A stretch of DNA of 64,000 nucleotides from UBA8752 sp042095055 (GCA_042095055.1 JBELBZ010000008.1:1-64000); one strand, 5' to 3'; numbered from the stretch's first letter, positions 18,223 to 29,000 are shown. Notes: generated from the sequence alone by a model not told the origin. Made by a program: numbers and translations.

Positions 18223-18897
18223 ATGGCCGAAAACAATCCCTCCGGCGCCCCTCAAGATCTCTCGGGCCAAACGGAACAGTTCATTGAGAACAACAGCCGA
18301 AACATCGTCATGGCCATTGGTGCCGTGGCCGTCCTCATATTAGGCGTTGTAGGCTATGGCAAGCTTGTCACAGAGCCTGCAGAGCTTGAGGCCAATCAAG
18401 ACAGCTGGCGTGCCGAGCAATACTTCATGATGGACAGCGTGGACCTCGCGCTGAACGGAGATGGCTTGTACCCCGGCCTTTACGACATCGTGGATGACCA
18501 CGCTGGAACCACTTCAGAGGCACGTGCCCAGTACGAGTTGGGTACCATCTTGCGCAGCCAAGGCGATTTTGATGGTGCGATTGAAGCCTTCAGCAACGCA
18601 AATTTGAAGGACGACGTACTCGCTGTCCTGGCCCAAATCAACATCGGAGACTGCGAGGTCGAACTGGGCAACTACAGCGATGCGGCCAGCGCCTTTGGCC
18701 AAGCTGTGAGTGGAGCAAAGGGCTCCGTTGGCGAAGACTACCTCGCCCCCATCGCCCTGTACAAGGGCGCATTGGTGGACCTTGAACTCGGCAACAATAG
18801 CGCTGCCAAAGGCAAGCTCAACAGCATTGTCGAGGACTACTCTTCTTCGAATGTCAAAGCGACTGCCGAAGGGTTGGCCGCAGCCATTGCCCGCTAA
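18223..18897 (+). CDS. Membrane-anchored TPR protein
   Basis: A 224-residue protein with a cytoplasmic N-terminus of about 28 residues, one membrane helix (about 29-48, IVMAIGAVAVLILGVVGYG) and a periplasmic part with tetratricopeptide-like repeats (SEARAQYELGTILRSQGDFD; INIGDCEVELGNYSDAASAF). The layout resembles YfgM/TolA-binding-type proteins, and in Bacteroidota such a gene often precedes ribH. A scaffold role at the inner membrane is inferred; no partner is evident from sequence. Confidence 0.85.
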   Translation: MAENNPSGAPQDLSGQTEQFIENNSRNIVMAIGAVAVLILGVVGYGKLVTEPAELEANQDSWRAEQYFMMDSVDLALNGDGLYPGLYDIVDDHAGTTSEARAQYELGTILRSQGDFDGAIEAFSNANLKDDVLAVLAQINIGDCEVELGNYSDAASAFGQAVSGAKGSVGEDYLAPIALYKGALVDLELGNNSAAKGKLNSIVEDYSSSNVKATAEGLAAAIAR

Positions 18898-18911
18898 AGC
18901 GGGCCCCCACC

Positions 18912-19424
18912 ATGGCCACACAAGGGCACGACCTGTCCGCTTATGACGCTGAAAGCCTCAAAGATTGTCAGGCCTTCAGAATAGGCTTGGCTGTTTCTGA
19001 ATGGAATGAAGAAATCACCCACGCCCTGCGCGATGGGGCTTTGGCTGTATTGGACAAAGCGGGGGTCTCAAACATCCTCGTCAGAAATGTCCCGGGAAGC
19101 TTCGAACTTCCATTGGCCAGCCAGTGGCTCCTGAAACATGCGGCGTGTGATGCTGTCATCGCCATCGGGAGTGTGATCCGCGGTGAGACCGCCCACTTTG
19201 ACTTTGTGTGCCAGTCCACCGCAGAGGGCGTGTTGAGGGCCGGTTTGGACGGCGACCGCCCGGTCATCTTCTGCGTCCTCACCGACGACAACATCGAACA
19301 ATCCCGCGCCCGCTCAGGGGGGGAACACGGCAACAAAGGTGTTGAAGCCGCCGTTGCAGCCCTCAAAATGGTGCACCTGCGCAAGGGCCTTGCCGGAACT
19401 GGGAACTGGGGCGTCGGACTGTGA
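18912..19424 (+). CDS. ribH: 6,7-dimethyl-8-ribityllumazine synthase
   Basis: A 170-residue enzyme of the riboflavin pathway that condenses 5-amino-6-ribitylamino-uracil with 3,4-dihydroxy-2-butanone 4-phosphate. Substrate-site motifs are clear: VSEWNEEIT, VPGSFELPLASQWL, IGSVIRGETAHFDFVC with the catalytic His, and GVLTDDN-type CVLTDDNIEQSRAR. The length is typical. It lies 14 nt after the TPR gene, and its stop overlaps the next start (GTGA). Other rib genes are not in the window. Confidence 0.96.
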   Translation: MATQGHDLSAYDAESLKDCQAFRIGLAVSEWNEEITHALRDGALAVLDKAGVSNILVRNVPGSFELPLASQWLLKHAACDAVIAIGSVIRGETAHFDFVCQSTAEGVLRAGLDGDRPVIFCVLTDDNIEQSRARSGGEHGNKGVEAAVAALKMVHLRKGLAGTGNWGVGL

Positions 19425-20941
19425 ACCATTCGGCCTGGCGTCACCCCCTCCTGCTTCCCCTGCTCGCAGGACTGTTGTTGCGGCTCGCGGCTGCGTTGTA
19501 CGGTGGCGGATACCTCATGCACGACGATCATTTCTTGGTGGTCGAAGCGGCAGCCAGTTGGGCCGATGGCGAGGACTACAACAACTGGCTTCCCTGGAAC
19601 CAAAAGGGCACACCCAAAGCACATCCCGCCAACTTTGCCTACGTGGGCAGCCAATACCTGCTGTTTGAACTGTTCAAACTTACCGGCCCAAGCCATCCCA
19701 GCGATCAGGCACTGGTGTTGCGCATTCTACACGGCCTGTACAGTTTGGCCACCATTGCTTTGGGGTACCTGATCGCGCGCGCCCTCGCACCAACCCGCAA
19801 ACACACCGCAACTGCAGTGGCTTGGCTCTTGGCCGCCAGCGGATTGTGGCCCCTGCTTTCTGTGCATCAGTTGGTAGAAATGGCCTGTGTACCCCCGCTC
19901 ATGATGGGCTTTTGGGGATTGGTACGGTCGCGCCAACTGCGCTGGCAGGACATCCTCATCGCAGGCATTGGCATCGGCATCGCCACGGGAATCCGATTTC
20001 AATGCGGGGTCATCGGGGTGGCCCTCGTTCCCGTGTTGTTGGCACAGCGGCAATGGCAGGCCTTGGTGGGCGTTGGCGTCACCGCTTTGGGCACCTTCTC
20101 GCTGATGCAAGCACCAGACCTGTATGTCTGGGGAGAACCTTTTGTGCAACTGAGGGGCTACATCGGGTACAATTCCACCCATGCTGGGAATTACCCGAAA
20201 GGTCCTTGGTACCAATATCTGCTGACCTTGCTGGGCATCCTGTTGCCTCCGGCCAGCCTCATGCTCCTGTGGGGCGCCTTTCACCGGGGCCGATCCGCAC
20301 CGGGCAACTGGTGGCGCGTGGTCGTTCCCATCGCAGGCTTTCTGATCTTCCACAGCGCCTACATCAACAAGCAAGAACGCTTCATCCTTCCGGTGGTTCC
20401 TGCCCTCATCACCGTGGGGCTCATCGGGTGGCACAATTGGCGGGAACGCAGCCAATGGTGGGCACGACACCGCAAATTAGAAGGGGGCCTTTGGGCCACA
20501 TTCTGGATCATTTCCACCGCTGTGGTGGCCGCCAGCATTCCTTATTCCGGCAAGCACAGCAGGGTAAAAGCCATGGAGTTCTTGTACGGCCAAAAAGTGG
20601 AGACTTTTGCGGTGGTTCAAGTCGACAGCGGATCCATGCCGCCACAGTTCTACAGCGGTACTTGGAAGTCTTATCACATCGACAACCGCAGGGACCAACA
20701 GCGTCCACCGTTGCAAGTGGCTGCATCGTGGTGCGCTTCGCCTCCTCAGTTCATCCTCTTCCAAGGCGACCGCCACCTTGGAGAAGCTGTGGGCCAATAC
20801 AAAGCCGCCATGCCTGGCCTGCGATACGTCACCACCATAGCTCCGAGCAGAACCGACCGTTGGATCCATGCCCTCAACCCCATCAATTCGGTGGAACGCA
20901 TCATGATCTATGCCACGGAGGACGCTCTACCTTGTCCTTGA
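19421..20941 (+). CDS. GT22-like (Alg9/GPI-mannosyltransferase-type) membrane glycosyltransferase
   Basis: A 506-residue polytopic protein with about nine to eleven membrane helices. After the first helix comes HDDHFLVVEAA, the acidic loop typical of GT-C enzymes. YINKQERFILP (about 308-318) resembles the HKExRF motif of the eukaryotic Alg9/PIG-B family (GT22). A soluble C-terminal part follows. It would use a lipid-linked sugar donor to modify an acceptor on the outer face of the inner membrane; donor and acceptor are unknown. The start is GTG, overlapping the ribH stop. Confidence 0.8.
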   Translation: MNHSAWRHPLLLPLLAGLLLRLAAALYGGGYLMHDDHFLVVEAAASWADGEDYNNWLPWNQKGTPKAHPANFAYVGSQYLLFELFKLTGPSHPSDQALVLRILHGLYSLATIALGYLIARALAPTRKHTATAVAWLLAASGLWPLLSVHQLVEMACVPPLMMGFWGLVRSRQLRWQDILIAGIGIGIATGIRFQCGVIGVALVPVLLAQRQWQALVGVGVTALGTFSLMQAPDLYVWGEPFVQLRGYIGYNSTHAGNYPKGPWYQYLLTLLGILLPPASLMLLWGAFHRGRSAPGNWWRVVVPIAGFLIFHSAYINKQERFILPVVPALITVGLIGWHNWRERSQWWARHRKLEGGLWATFWIISTAVVAASIPYSGKHSRVKAMEFLYGQKVETFAVVQVDSGSMPPQFYSGTWKSYHIDNRRDQQRPPLQVAASWCASPPQFILFQGDRHLGEAVGQYKAAMPGLRYVTTIAPSRTDRWIHALNPINSVERIMIYATEDALPCP

Positions 20942-20945
20942 GCCC

Positions 20946-21617
20946 ATGTCACATTTCAATCCTGAAGCGCTTCAATTCCTCGCCGATCTCGCCGTTCACA
21001 ACGACAGGGATTGGTTTGCAGAAAACCGCAAGACTTACGAGCAAAAAGTCCGCGACCCTTTCAAAGGATTTGTAGCAGAAGTCATCGCTGCTTGTGCGGA
21101 GCGGGAACCGGCTTTTGCCACATTGGAACCCAAACATTGCATTTTCCGAATCAACCGGGACACCCGCTTTTCCAAGGACAAGCAGCCTTACAAGACCCAC
21201 CTTTCAGCCGGCATCTCGCCCGGAGGCAAAAAGAGCGGCGATCCCGGGCTTTATGTGCACTTTGATGCTGAACGGCTCGTGGTCGGCGGAGGGGCCTATT
21301 GGGTCGAAAAGGACGACCTGTATGTCCTTCGCGAACACATCGCTTCCCAGCCAGAGCGGTTCAATCAACTGTTGGCCGACCCCAACTTCAGCGGCAGATA
21401 CGGCGCGCTCCAAGGTGCGCGCAATGTGCGCATCCCCAAAGAATTCAGGGAAGCGGCAGAAGTATGCCCCCACATCTTGAACAAGCAATTCTTCTACATG
21501 GCCGAGCTTCCTGTTGAACAGGTGGTCTCCCCTGCGCTGATGGACACCGTGATGGAGCACTTTGATGCCGCAGCAGAAGTCCGCCAATTCCTCAGAGCGG
21601 GTCTGCAGGCGGGATGA
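20946..21617 (+). CDS. DUF2461 family protein
   Basis: A 223-residue soluble protein. The opening NPEALQFLADLAVHNDRDWF followed by ENRKTYEQ, then FRINRDTRFSKDKQPYKTHL and the ALQGARNVRIPKEF region, are diagnostic of DUF2461 (TIGR02453). The biochemical role is unknown. ATG 20946 is chosen, 4 nt after the preceding stop, since family homology begins there. Its TGA overlaps the next ATG. Confidence 0.9.
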   Translation: MSHFNPEALQFLADLAVHNDRDWFAENRKTYEQKVRDPFKGFVAEVIAACAEREPAFATLEPKHCIFRINRDTRFSKDKQPYKTHLSAGISPGGKKSGDPGLYVHFDAERLVVGGGAYWVEKDDLYVLREHIASQPERFNQLLADPNFSGRYGALQGARNVRIPKEFREAAEVCPHILNKQFFYMAELPVEQVVSPALMDTVMEHFDAAAEVRQFLRAGLQAG

Positions 21618-23500
21618 TGGCTAACTTGGCGGCCGCCATGAACGCATCGATTTACCTCCGCCTTGTTTCTGTTTGTCTGTTGTTCACGCCCTGCTGTGCT
21701 TTTGCGCAGTACCCCGGCTGGCAGCAAGCCATAGACTACACCATGGACATCACCGTCGATGCCCCGCTGCATCAGTACACGGGCTCCATGGATGTCACCT
21801 ACACCAACAACAGTCCCGACGCGCTGGACCGGATTCCGTTTCACCTCTTCTTCAATGCTTTCCAACCCGAAAGCATGATGGATGTGCGCAGCCGCAACAT
21901 TGCCGACCCCGACCGCCGGGTGGGCGACCGCATTGTGGGGCTTCCTGAAGATGAGCAAGGGTGGATCAAAGTCAGTGCCGCCCGAGTGGGCAAGACCGAT
22001 GCCACATTCAATGCCTCGGGCACCATTGGGTGGCTCACCCTCCCCAAACCACTGGCCGCTGGAAAGAAAACGAAAATCCACCTCGAGTGGGACGCTCAAG
22101 TTCCGCGCCAGGTGCGCCGTTCAGGTTGGATGAACGCCCAAGGCGTTGAATTCAGCATGACCCAATGGTACCCCAAAGTGTGCGAGTATGACCACCACGG
22201 ATGGCACACCAATCCCTACATCGGCCGGGAGTTTCACGGCGTATGGGGCGACTTTGACGTCACCATTCACATGGATGCCCGCTACATGATTGGGGGCACA
22301 GGCGAATTGCAAAACCCGGACGATTGTGGGCACGGATACAGCGATGCCGCCACGCCCCAAGAAGGGGTCATCGATTGGCACTTCGTCGCCGAAGATGTGC
22401 ATGACTTTGCCTGGGCTGCAGACCCCGATTTTGTGCACGATGTCTTGGATGCTTCCGATGGCACAACCATGCACTTCATTCGCCAGGCCGACACATCCTA
22501 CGGTGCATGGGAAGAATTGCCCGCCATTGCCGAACGGGCCTTGCTCTACTATTCCGAACACGTGGGTCCCTACCCCTGGCCACAGTATACCGTCATCGAG
22601 GGCGGAGATGGCGGCATGGAGTACCCCATGTGCACGCTGGTTCGGGGCAACCGCAAGCTGCGCAGTTTGGTCGGCGTCACCGCCCATGAAATGGCCCACG
22701 CCTGGTTCCAAGGCATCTTGGCCACCAACGAAAGCCTGCACGAATGGATGGACGAGGGCTTTACCTCATGGGTCGAGTCAGAGTTCATGGCCGAAGAATT
22801 CAATGAATCCCGAGACCAGCCCCACTACTGGGCCTATGGCGGATACTTGAACCTGGTGCGCGACGGCAACGAAGAACCCCTCTCGACCCACGCCGACCAC
22901 TATGTCACCAACCGCGCTTACGGCACCGGAGCCTACAGCAAGGGAGAAGTGTTGATGAACCAATTGGCCAGCATCATTGGAGAAGAAGCCCGCAATGCCG
23001 GCATCAAACGGTATTTCGAGGAATGGTCCTTTAGCCACCCTGGGCCCGTGGACTTCAAGCGCTGCATGGAACGTGAAAGTGGATTGGAACTGGACACTTA
23101 TTTCCAATACATGCTCAACAGCACCCACCACGTCGACGTGGCGCTGACCTCTGTGCGCATCACAGCCGACAGCACCTACATCGAACTCGAGCGGGTGGGC
23201 AAATTGCCCCTGCCAGTTGACGTGCGCATCACTGCTGCCGATGGGACCGTCATGGAGCACCACATTCCACAGGTCGTCACCCAAGGCCACCGCCCTCTGA
23301 CAGAAGGCGAACAGGTGCATGCGCCCTGGCCCTGGACACACCCCACCTACACCTTGGCCCTGCCCGTATCCTCGCCTGGATGCACCGTGGAAATCGATCC
23401 CCGCCGGTTGACGGCCGATGCTGACCGGACCAACAACACCGCGTCATTTGCTGAAGGCCTGATCCAAGAATGGCGTTCTGGCGCGGCCAACCGCCGCTGA
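21614..23500 (+). CDS. Secreted M1-family metallopeptidase (first of two)
   Basis: A 628-residue zinc aminopeptidase-like protein. A signal peptide ends near residue 32 (CCAFAQ). HEMAH (358-362) with a downstream Glu in HEWMDEGF (about 381) forms the gluzincin site HExxH-x18-E. GGDGGMEYPMC stands in place of the usual GAMEN. Bacteroidota M1 enzymes of this type trim peptides in the periplasm or outside. The last 120 residues form a beta-rich region that could be a non-catalytic domain. ATG overlaps the DUF2461 stop. Confidence 0.9.
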   Translation: MMANLAAAMNASIYLRLVSVCLLFTPCCAFAQYPGWQQAIDYTMDITVDAPLHQYTGSMDVTYTNNSPDALDRIPFHLFFNAFQPESMMDVRSRNIADPDRRVGDRIVGLPEDEQGWIKVSAARVGKTDATFNASGTIGWLTLPKPLAAGKKTKIHLEWDAQVPRQVRRSGWMNAQGVEFSMTQWYPKVCEYDHHGWHTNPYIGREFHGVWGDFDVTIHMDARYMIGGTGELQNPDDCGHGYSDAATPQEGVIDWHFVAEDVHDFAWAADPDFVHDVLDASDGTTMHFIRQADTSYGAWEELPAIAERALLYYSEHVGPYPWPQYTVIEGGDGGMEYPMCTLVRGNRKLRSLVGVTAHEMAHAWFQGILATNESLHEWMDEGFTSWVESEFMAEEFNESRDQPHYWAYGGYLNLVRDGNEEPLSTHADHYVTNRAYGTGAYSKGEVLMNQLASIIGEEARNAGIKRYFEEWSFSHPGPVDFKRCMERESGLELDTYFQYMLNSTHHVDVALTSVRITADSTYIELERVGKLPLPVDVRITAADGTVMEHHIPQVVTQGHRPLTEGEQVHAPWPWTHPTYTLALPVSSPGCTVEIDPRRLTADADRTNNTASFAEGLIQEWRSGAANRR

Positions 23501-23502
23501 TC

Positions 23503-24063
23503 ATGTTTGAGTCCCAACTCGAGAAAAGGGGCTGGCGCTGGCCGGTCTCCGCATTGGTGACCCTGGTATGCTTGGGGGTCCTCGGCCCCATCGTCATTGA
23601 TTTGGAGCAAGGCTTGCCCCTGAGCTTGCAATCGCTGCTGGTCTGCTGGCTGCCTTTGATGTTGGGGTGGCGCGCTGGCGTCAGCGGTGTGATCGCTTAT
23701 GTGGCCTTGGGCGCTGCCGGGGTGCCGGTTTTTGCAGGGTACAATGGTGGACCCGAGATTTTGGCGGGCCCCACTGGAGGTTACCTGATGGGCATGCCTG
23801 TTGCCGCCCTCGTGCTCGGCGCTATGGCAGAGGCGTTGCCCGAAAACGCCTCGGACCGCGAGCGCTATCTGCGCATCGGGGCAGGCATGATCTTGGGACA
23901 CATCGTCATCTTGGTGATGGGCATTCCCTGGCAAATGAAATTTGCGCCAGACCTGGATGTCCAAGCCCTCCTTGAGCGCCTCTCACGCCCCGCATTGCTC
24001 AAATGCGCCTTGGGTTTGCTCTTGTCTGTCTTGGCCATGCGTGCCAGCGGATCACGGGCTTAA
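23503..24063 (+). CDS. bioY: Biotin transporter substrate-binding subunit BioY
   Basis: A 186-residue protein with about six membrane helices. Motifs ALGAAGVPVFAGYNGG and LAGPTGGYLMGMPVAAL match BioY, the S-component of ECF-type biotin transporters. It starts 3 nt after the M1 peptidase stop and sits 9 nt before the second M1 gene. No EcfA or EcfT gene is nearby, which is common for BioY. Imported biotin would serve carboxylases such as the one at 35830-37356. Confidence 0.88.
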   Translation: MFESQLEKRGWRWPVSALVTLVCLGVLGPIVIDLEQGLPLSLQSLLVCWLPLMLGWRAGVSGVIAYVALGAAGVPVFAGYNGGPEILAGPTGGYLMGMPVAALVLGAMAEALPENASDRERYLRIGAGMILGHIVILVMGIPWQMKFAPDLDVQALLERLSRPALLKCALGLLLSVLAMRASGSRA

Positions 24064-24072
24064 TTTGCCCCC

Positions 24073-25977
24073 ATGAACCAGTACCACCATTCGGGGCGTT
24101 TTTCTGGCCTCTTGATCGCCGCTGCCATCATGTTGTCCAGCTGCGCAGATCAAACCGCGCCTGCAGATTCAAGCACGCCCAGTGCCAAAGCCCAACGCAT
24201 TGCCTCCATGAAGCAAGTCACCGACCAACACAGTTTTGCCCGCCCTGAGGAGGCCCGCATCGTCCACCTCGACTGGAACGCCCGCATCGACTTTGACACC
24301 CGGACCATCTCTGGGACGGCCACGTACGACATCGAAACGGCAGCCGACGCGCAGCGCATTGTATTTGACACCCACGAGCTCACCATCGAGGGCGTGAGCG
24401 TTGACGGCCAACCTGCGGAATTCTCCCTGGGTGATGCCCAACCCTTCCTCGGTCGACCTTTGAGCATACCGATCTCGACAGGTGCACAGCAAGTGGCCAT
24501 ACAGTACACGTCGGACCCCGGGGCTGACGCATTGCTGTGGGTCGAAGCCCAAGGCGACAAAGCCCCCTTTCTCTTCACCCAGAGCCAAGCGATCCTGGCC
24601 CGCACATGGATCCCCGTGCAAGACAGCCCTGGCATTCGTTTCTCGTATGACGCCGATGTTCAGGTGCCCGAGGGCCTCATGGCCTTGATGAGTGCCGAGA
24701 ATCCCACCGCCATGAACCCCGATGGCCGCTACTCCTTCAAGATGGAGCAGCCCATTCCCGCCTACCTGCTCGCCTTGGCTGCCGGCCAAGTGGAATACCG
24801 AGACGTGGGTGAGCGGTGCGCCGTATATGCCGTCCCCGAACTCATCGAGGCAGCCGCATACGAGTTTGGTGAAATGGAGCAATTGCTGCTCGCTGCGGAA
24901 GAGCTCTACGGCACCTACGCTTGGGACCGCTACGACCTGCTCATCCTGCCTGCAGCCTTTCCTTTTGGCGGCATGGAGAATCCACGGCTGACGTTTGCCA
25001 CGCCCACGATCATCGCGGGAGACCGTTCTCTGGTCGCCCTGGTGGCGCACGAGTTGGCGCACTCTTGGAGCGGGAACCTCGTCACCAATGCCACTTGGGA
25101 TGACTTTTGGCTCAATGAAGGCTTCACCGTCTACTTTGAGCAGCGCATCATGGAAGCCGTCTACGGCAGAGAAACCAGTGAAATGCTCGCCACCCTCAGC
25201 TATCAAGGCCTCGTGGACGAAGTCGACGCCATCAGCGACCTCAACCCCGACGACACCCACCTGAAGCTGCACCTCGCTGGCCGAAACCCGGACGACGGCA
25301 TGACCGCCATCGCCTATGACAAGGGCTATTTCTTTCTCCGCTTGATGGAAGAGACCGTTGGGCGTGAACGCTTCGATGGTTGGCTCAAGAACTACTTCGA
25401 GGCATACGCCTTTAAGGGCATGGACACGGAGCGCTTCGTAGACTACCTCAACAGCACCCTGCTCGCCGATGCCGGAGACAAAGCGGCTGTGCGCCTTGAA
25501 GAATGGATCTATGGCCCCGGACTGCCCGACAATTGTCCTTCCGTATCCAGCCCGCGCATCGAGCGGGTAGATGCCACCCTCGCGGCATGGGAAGCGGGAA
25601 CCATGGCCACGGACGATCTTCCGTGGAAGGATTGGATCTACCAAGAGCGCTACCGCTTCTTGTCCAACCTCGATGACAACACCACCGCCGAGCGCATGGC
25701 CGACCTGGACGCCACATGGGAAATCGGGGCCACTGGCAACAATGAAGTGCTCTTTGCTTGGATGGAACAGGCGGTGCGCAGCCAATACAGCCCCACCTAC
25801 CCGCGCATGGAACAGTTCCTCATCGAAGTGGGACGACGCAAGTTCTTGACGCCGCTGTACCGCGCGATGAAAGAAACCGGACAGATGGAAATGGCGTTGG
25901 ACATCTACGGCAAAGCCCGCGGTGGTTACCACGCTGTGGCGACAGGCACCATGGACGAATTGCTGGGCTGGGAGTAA
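24073..25977 (+). CDS. M1-family metallopeptidase, leukotriene A4 hydrolase-like lipoprotein
   Basis: A 634-residue enzyme. The N-terminus has a lipoprotein signal (LIAAAIMLSSC). FPFGGMENPRLTFATP (about 296-311) is the substrate-amino-terminus motif. HELAHSW (326-332) with NEGF Glu349 gives the HExxH-x18-E zinc site. The C-terminal helical domain (about 490-634) resembles the leukotriene A4 hydrolase C-terminal domain. The likely role is aminopeptidase activity at the cell envelope. It differs from the first M1 protein in C-terminal domain and anchoring. A strong terminator follows. Confidence 0.93.
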   Translation: MNQYHHSGRFSGLLIAAAIMLSSCADQTAPADSSTPSAKAQRIASMKQVTDQHSFARPEEARIVHLDWNARIDFDTRTISGTATYDIETAADAQRIVFDTHELTIEGVSVDGQPAEFSLGDAQPFLGRPLSIPISTGAQQVAIQYTSDPGADALLWVEAQGDKAPFLFTQSQAILARTWIPVQDSPGIRFSYDADVQVPEGLMALMSAENPTAMNPDGRYSFKMEQPIPAYLLALAAGQVEYRDVGERCAVYAVPELIEAAAYEFGEMEQLLLAAEELYGTYAWDRYDLLILPAAFPFGGMENPRLTFATPTIIAGDRSLVALVAHELAHSWSGNLVTNATWDDFWLNEGFTVYFEQRIMEAVYGRETSEMLATLSYQGLVDEVDAISDLNPDDTHLKLHLAGRNPDDGMTAIAYDKGYFFLRLMEETVGRERFDGWLKNYFEAYAFKGMDTERFVDYLNSTLLADAGDKAAVRLEEWIYGPGLPDNCPSVSSPRIERVDATLAAWEAGTMATDDLPWKDWIYQERYRFLSNLDDNTTAERMADLDATWEIGATGNNEVLFAWMEQAVRSQYSPTYPRMEQFLIEVGRRKFLTPLYRAMKETGQMEMALDIYGKARGGYHAVATGTMDELLGWE

Positions 25978-26005
25978 CCGCCTTCGCCAAGAGACAACAC
26001 CGCAC

Positions 26006-26036
26006 AAAAAAGGCCGCCCAGTGGGCGGCCTTTTTT
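26006..26036. terminator. Bidirectional intrinsic terminator
   Basis: AAAAAAGGCCGCCC (26006-26019) and GGGCGGCCTTTTTT (26023-26036) form a 14-bp perfect stem with a 3-nt loop. T-tracts occur on both strands, so it ends both the M1 peptidase gene and the convergent T9SS surface-protein gene. Confidence 0.95.
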
Positions 26037-26067
26037 ATGGCACCGGCGCCGGTGGCTCCATGTGGAG

Positions 26068-29000
26068 TCAACGGCTCAAATTGAGGTAGCCCTTGATTTC
26101 ACGTTTCTCATTGGTAGACTCTGAATACAGCACCACGCGGTAAGCAAAGATGCCATCCTGAGCGAAGTACCACTGCTCGGGCAAGCTTTCGTCGTCGGCT
26201 TGGCCGACCCAGCCTTCTTCGAGGTCCGTAGTCTCAAACACCAATTGACCCCAGCGGTTGTACACCGTCAATTCGAAACGGTCTGGATCGATGTCTGAGC
26301 CATACACCGCCCAGATGTCGTTGAAACCGTCGTTGTTGGGCGTAAAGCTGTTCGGGATAAAGACATTGAAGAAGTCAAAAATCTCAACTTCCCGGGTCAC
26401 AGCGGACTGACATCCGTTGGTGTCGATGACCGTCAGGGTCACGGGATAGATGCCTCCATTGCCCATCGGGAACGTAAATGTGGGGTCGGGCTCAAAGCTC
26501 ACGGCCTCAGCATCTCCCGGAATAAAGGACCAATTCCAATTGACCACATTGGACGACACACTGGAATTGAAATCAATCCGGGTATCCGGTGCTGTAGTGG
26601 GTTGGGGACCCGCATCGAATCCGACGCTCGGTGGAGTGAAGATCTGGATGTAGTTGTCTACAATCAGGGTGTTGACGCATCCCGTTGTCGTCACCACCGT
26701 GACCGAGACGTCAAAAACACCGGGCTCGGCATAAGTGTGAATGGGGCCTGCACTGGCACTGGTACCGTCGTCTCCAAAGTCCCAGAATTGGCTGTCCACC
26801 AATGGCGCAGGCAAGTCGTGGGCAAAGACGAGGTTCTGGGGCACACATCCACGGGTGGTATCCGCTGCGAGCTGCAAGTCAAAGGGCTGCTCCACCTCCA
26901 CTTCCATGCACGCCGTAACCGGTGGCGTAGAACACGCCTCGGAGACCGTCACACAAAAGTCTCCCGTCAATGGGGGAACGAATTGAGATTGATCTTCAGC
27001 TCCCGCCGCGTAAGTGACACCCGCATAGGAGAACTCGTAAGCATATCCATTGCCTTCTCCGCCTGTCACATTGATCGCAGACAGCAACACTTCATCTCCG
27101 AGACAAATCAAATCGTCCGCATCGATGTCCACCGTAAATGCATCGTAAATGCCCACTGTAACAGTACCGGGCTGCGTGACACATCCTGCTCCATCCACAC
27201 CTTGAACGTCGTACACCGTAGTGCCTGATGGACCCACCAAAATCGAGGAGCCTTGGCCAACAGGCTGTCCATATGCCGTCCAATTGAACGCGTAGGGGCC
27301 TCCAAAATCAGCTTCTGCAGTCAATGTGGCTAAACCATCGATGCAAACCACCACATCCTCGCTCACCGTGATGCCCGGGGGCTCAGGATCGGCCAAATCA
27401 AATTCTGTGGTGTAAGAACATCCGGTTTGATCCGACACCTCCAAGGTGTATTGTCCAGCCTCCATATCCTCAAAAGCCAGCAAGCCACCTCCGTAGCTCA
27501 CCTCTTCCAGGATACCCGTCACGTTGCTCAGTACGACGTCCCAAGGGCCGTCCGCAGCGGGCTCATTGATGGTAATGGTGATCTCACCGTCCGTAATCAA
27601 ACAAGTAGGATCAGAGTAGTCCGTCTCGTATTCAAACCCGGGAACCACCAGCACCGTGTCTGTTGTCGCACAGTTGTCCAACCCAATGGGCTCGACGAAA
27701 GCCACGTATTCCGTAGGCGTGCCGTCGAAATCGTTGACGATGGGCTGAGAGCTGTTGGGGTTGGTCAGGTTCTCTGCTGGCTCCCAGTTCCACAAAAAGC
27801 CGCAAGCATCCAAGCCGCAGCCTACACACCAGCTCACCTCCTCGTAAAACGTACTGGCCGCGCAACTCACACTTCCATCTGAAGTAAACAAAACCGTCAG
27901 GCACCCATCTGGATTGGTCGCCGTCACTGATGTCTCTGGGTAATCGCCCGTCAAGTCAACCAACAATGGCGCCGAAGTGTCGGAACCGTCAAACACCTGG
28001 ATGTGGTCGAAGAACCCCTCAATCTGTCCATCGTAAAACAGGATGTTCATCAGCGTTCCATCGCCCGGATTGTCTGGACAATAGTTCCAAGTGGTGTTTT
28101 CATTGTTGTCGTAGCAGTACACCTCGGTCCCCTGACTGGAGCCGCAAGGCGAAGGACCGCCTCCTACAAACGCCCCTTGTAACTCCACCGGGTCGCCGCA
28201 AAACACCTGGTCTGGTCCGGCCGTAATGCTGTTCTCAGGACCTTCGACAACCTCAATGGTCAAGGTCGTATCAAACGTGCAGTTAAAATTGTTGGTGACG
28301 GTAAAGGTGTAGTCATAGAAGCCCGGGTTGTCCAAGACGATGTCACAGTAATTCGCATCGAAATCTTGGTCCACAATGCCAGGACCCGTCCAATAAGAAC
28401 TGTCTGCACTGAGGCCGATGGTGGGAGTAAACGTGGTCACCCCAGGAATCAAAGCCGGATTCAGATTCAAACCCCACTCAAAAATGTAGCCGTTGTCAAT
28501 CGCAAGGTTGTCTACGACAGAAAAGGTCCACGTGCCGTTCAAGGGGCACCCCACAAAATCACACAGGTCCCCTTCTGAGGCGTACAAACCAGGGTTCGCA
28601 ATGTTGTTGTTTTCGGCATTGCCCGCATTGTCCGTGTAGGTGGTCTGCGTCCAATTCGTATTGTCATTGATGTTGGTCGGAATGTCTGGGTTTGGGGACC
28701 AACCGTAATCATAGCCGGTTCCTGGGGTGTTGGATCCGTCATCGACCGCTTCACCCAAGAAACAACCGCCACCACCATTGGGGTAGCTCATCAAAGCCAC
28801 GGTCGTACCGTCAGGACAGGAAATCGTCAAGTCCAAGTCTCCCATGTAGCTGTGCTCCATGTTCACTGTCACGGACAACAAGTCATCGCAGGACTCCAGC
28901 GTCGCACCGTCTTCGAAGAAATCGAAATTCAATTCGCTGCTGTAACTGAAACCTGCACCGTCAGCGAGGTAAGTCTCACCGGCCACCACTTGAGGCGGAA

